From Siminovitchia terrae (GTDB taxonomy: Bacteria; Bacillota; Bacilli; Bacillales; Bacillaceae_C): a stretch of DNA of 64,000 nt. Each line of letters begins with the position of its first letter. Position 1 is the first letter of the stretch. The notes under the pieces were generated by a model. The model saw nothing but the letters and a program-made list of their open reading frames with translations, did no database searches and was not told the origin of the DNA. Shown piece after piece: positions 62,164 through 64,000 of the stretch. The stretch covers positions 34,750 through 98,749 of the forward strand of contig NZ_QYTW02000020.1 of NCBI RefSeq assembly GCF_003605405.2, given 5' to 3'. Made by a program: the position numbers and the translations under genes.

Positions 62164-63507
62164 TCATTGAGCTGTTTCCTTAAACAATTCTCTTTCTCTC
62201 CATTTACCGAATCGGTAGTACCCAAACGCAAGAATACTGCTGATAACAAAGCTTGCAGCGATGCCGACGCCGATGCCTTCCTCACCTATTAATTGCGCAA
62301 AAATAAACGTGAGCGGATAACGCAAGACCCAGAAAGAAATGATATTGAGCACAAGTACCTGAAACATGGCACCTGATGCCCGAACGACTCCGTTCCACAC
62401 AAAGTTAAGCCCGAGGAACGGATAGAAAAAGGCGATGATTTTCACATATTCTGTCCCGAAGGCGACCGCCCCTTCATCAGAAATGAACATGCGGATACCC
62501 CATCTTGCAAAAATAAAAATGATCATTGCTGCCAAAAGCATCGCCGCCAAGTTCAAAAGTAAGGCATACACCGTGATTTGCCTTACTCGTTCCCATTGTT
62601 TGACGGCAATATTCTGGCCCGCCATACTGTTGACCGCCGTCCCAAGTGCATGTGCCGGAAGCATGATAATACTGTCTAGACGCTGCGCCGCCCCAAAACC
62701 AGCCACTGCATCAGGACCGAAAGAAGTGACAACACTCATAATCGCAGCGAGTCCCGCTGAAATCACCATCATTTGAAGGCCTGAAGGAATCCCCTGCTTC
62801 AAAATCATGGATGCCTCTTCCCTTTTCGGAAGTTTGGGAATGGAAAAAGGGATCTGTTTGAATCGGATGCTCACCAATAGACCATAAAAAAAGGCTGTTC
62901 CCTGCGCGACAATCGTCGCATAGGCCGCCCCCTCGATTCCCCATTCAAAAACGTAAATAAACAAAGGGTCGAGAACTGCATTTACAATAACGGCTATCAA
63001 AACAAAGCGGACGGGTGTTTTACTGTTTCCAAGCGCCCTGAAAACAGTCGAAATAAAGTTATAACCGAACAAAAAAAAGATTCCAAGAAAGTTGATCTGC
63101 AAATAACTGACAGCCCCCGCAATCATTGAGGAAGGAGTGCCTAGGAACTCGAGAATATCCTTTGCAAAAACAACCCCTGCAACGCCAAGAGCAATAGCCA
63201 TACCACTTAAAATGACAACAAAGGCATTGACAAAACTCCTCAGGCTGATCTCGTCGTCCTTCCCCTTAAGCTGAGAAAGAACTGTCAGCGTCGCATTATT
63301 TACCCCAATGATAAAAGAAAGAACAGAAAAAATAACCGTGCTCGAAACCGCTACGGCCCCAAGAGCATTGGCTCCAAGCAAATTCCCAACCCACAGACTA
63401 TCAATAAATTGATAAGAAGTCTGAAGAAGATTAGTAACCAGAATTGGGAGCGAAAAAGAAAGGAGCTGCTTCCCAATCGGCCCGGCGGTAAAATCCTGCT
63501 GTTTCAT
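62164..63507 (-). CDS. MATE-family multidrug efflux transporter
   Basis: 447 residues, 12 helices. N-terminal FTAGPIGKQLLSFSLPILVTNLLQTSYQFIDSLWVGNLLG (in part) and the mirrored second half GIPSGLQMMVISAGLAAIMSVVTSFGPDAVAGFGAAQRLDSI show the two-bundle MATE repeat (NorM/DinF group). Uses Na+ or H+ gradient to export cationic drugs or metabolites; substrate unknown. ATG 63505-63507. A copy of the GC-rich dispersed repeat abuts its ribosome-binding region. Confidence 0.92.
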   Translation of the reverse strand: MKQQDFTAGPIGKQLLSFSLPILVTNLLQTSYQFIDSLWVGNLLGANALGAVAVSSTVIFSVLSFIIGVNNATLTVLSQLKGKDDEISLRSFVNAFVVILSGMAIALGVAGVVFAKDILEFLGTPSSMIAGAVSYLQINFLGIFFLFGYNFISTVFRALGNSKTPVRFVLIAVIVNAVLDPLFIYVFEWGIEGAAYATIVAQGTAFFYGLLVSIRFKQIPFSIPKLPKREEASMILKQGIPSGLQMMVISAGLAAIMSVVTSFGPDAVAGFGAAQRLDSIIMLPAHALGTAVNSMAGQNIAVKQWERVRQITVYALLLNLAAMLLAAMIIFIFARWGIRMFISDEGAVAFGTEYVKIIAFFYPFLGLNFVWNGVVRASGAMFQVLVLNIISFWVLRYPLTFIFAQLIGEEGIGVGIAASFVISSILAFGYYRFGKWRERELFKETAQ

Positions 63508-63525
63508 TGTAGATATCCTTTCTAT

Positions 63526-63612
63526 AAGAAAAGCGAAAGGCGCGCAGGCTCAGGGCGCGACATCCTATCGCTTCGCTTGCACTATTACTTCCTGTACGTC
63601 GCAGCTAGACAT
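63526..63612 (-). repeat. GC-rich dispersed repeat, copy 2
   Basis: AAGAAAAGCGAAAGGCGCGCAGG at one end and GTCGCAGCTAGACAT at the other (given in part); shorter and diverged relative to 45548-45671 but with the same ends and the same placement next to the start of a leftward gene. Confidence 0.6.
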
Positions 63613-63742
63613 ATAAAAATTTAATTCGAACAAAATATTTCATCTAATTTTATGCTTTCTTATCTTTTGACAATAAAGGTACTCTTCACATTATATATAC
63701 AGAGCAAAAGAGAAAGCATGATTTTGACTTGTGAGCAGCAAT

Positions 63743-63938
63743 ATCAAATGCGCCTTGGCGTATTTGCGCCCAGATTTTATCGAGCTTCACTCGATAAATT
63801 TCCTCTGAAAATCTGTGGCATCCGCCGGAGGGCTTTGACTTTATTCAGCCGGGGTTTGAGCCCCCACTGAATGGAATAACAATATGCATTCATCTCACCA
63901 CTTACAGAAGTGGGAGACTTCTGCCAAATGAAGTTAAA
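63743..63938 (+). mobile_element. tnpB-less IS200/IS605-like element, copy H
   Basis: 196 bp. Second hairpin TTTATCGAGC-TTCA-CTCGATAAA; right end CAAATGAAGTTAAA. In 63939-64000, GGGGGAATGGC at the edge may be the ribosome site of a gene beyond the window. Confidence 0.85.
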
Positions 63939-64000
63939 GGAAAACGATGCAATGATGTGCTAATCAAATGATGAATTAAAAATACTTGTGGGGGAATGGC

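Noticed and set aside
63652..63870. ORFs encoding [17 protein letters not shown] peptides in several mobile element copies
   Set aside because: They run through hairpin-rich element sequence, differ in frame and end between copies, and have no ribosome site; treated as non-coding.

Overview
The window comes from a low-to-moderate G+C, endospore-forming Firmicute, almost certainly Bacillaceae. It carries two complete GerA-type germinant-receptor operons, two LysM plus glycoside-hydrolase-18 spore cortex-lytic proteins, a BceRS-like two-component system, uppP and Bacillus-type Shine-Dalgarno sites (AGGAGG, frequent TTG/GTG starts). No rRNA, tRNA or CRISPR array was seen. The genus cannot be fixed from sequence reading alone.

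Layout. 0-3 kb: a REP-associated transposase (cut by the window edge) beside its palindromic REP sequence, a CNNM/CorC-type membrane protein and uppP. 3-12.3 kb: a MarR remnant, then a leftward operon (ferredoxin reductase, ferredoxin, Rieske oxygenase, broken aldehyde dehydrogenase, D-malate/tartrate dehydrogenase, BCCT transporter). It has a clear sigma-54 promoter and a divergent sigma-54 activator. The set fits breakdown of a quaternary amine, best L-carnitine (to trimethylamine, malic semialdehyde, D-malate, pyruvate). 12.3-21.1 kb: a decayed zone with five broken or truncated genes, a BceRS-like pair without its ABC transporter, a SleL-like enzyme, a TetR-controlled membrane operon and an SRPBCC protein. 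21.2-28.2 kb: a second SleL-like enzyme, an ABC binding lipoprotein, and a divergent amide-sensing unit (sigma-54 activator with a binding-protein-like sensor, facing a small AtzG-like protein and an amidase behind a second sigma-54 promoter).

28.5-36.9 kb: gerA-gerB-gerC, then a two-component system, a lipoprotein with an IseA-like (DL-endopeptidase inhibitor) C-terminus and, convergent to it, a secreted NlpC/P60 protein that has lost all its catalytic residues. 37.4-47.5 kb: a nine-gene oligopeptide ABC operon with a LytS/YesN-type two-component pair and a symporter-like membrane protein placed between permease and ATPase genes, ending in an M42 aminopeptidase. 47.8-52 kb: a second ger operon (A-C-D-B order). 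52-64 kb: metabolic genes (DUF2071 protein, glutamate-synthase-like protein, FAD oxidase, acyl-CoA-dehydrogenase-like protein, MDR oxidoreductase, aspartase, MATE pump), a broken acetyltransferase, and a 220-bp cluster of DnaA boxes.

Mobile and repeated DNA. Eight copies of a ~170-200 bp non-coding element, all in the same orientation, resemble transposase-less IS200/IS605 elements. Three sit inside the carnitine-type operon, one of them within the broken aldehyde dehydrogenase. REP palindromes (GGGGTCAGACCCC) occur at five sites, presumably related to the transposase at the left edge. A further GC-rich dispersed repeat and a degenerate 20-bp tandem array are also present.

Most promising for novelty: the two-component / IseA-lipoprotein / dead NlpC-P60 neighbourhood, the oligopeptide operon with its own split sensor system, the tnpB-less elements with omega-RNA-like ends, and the DnaA-box cluster.
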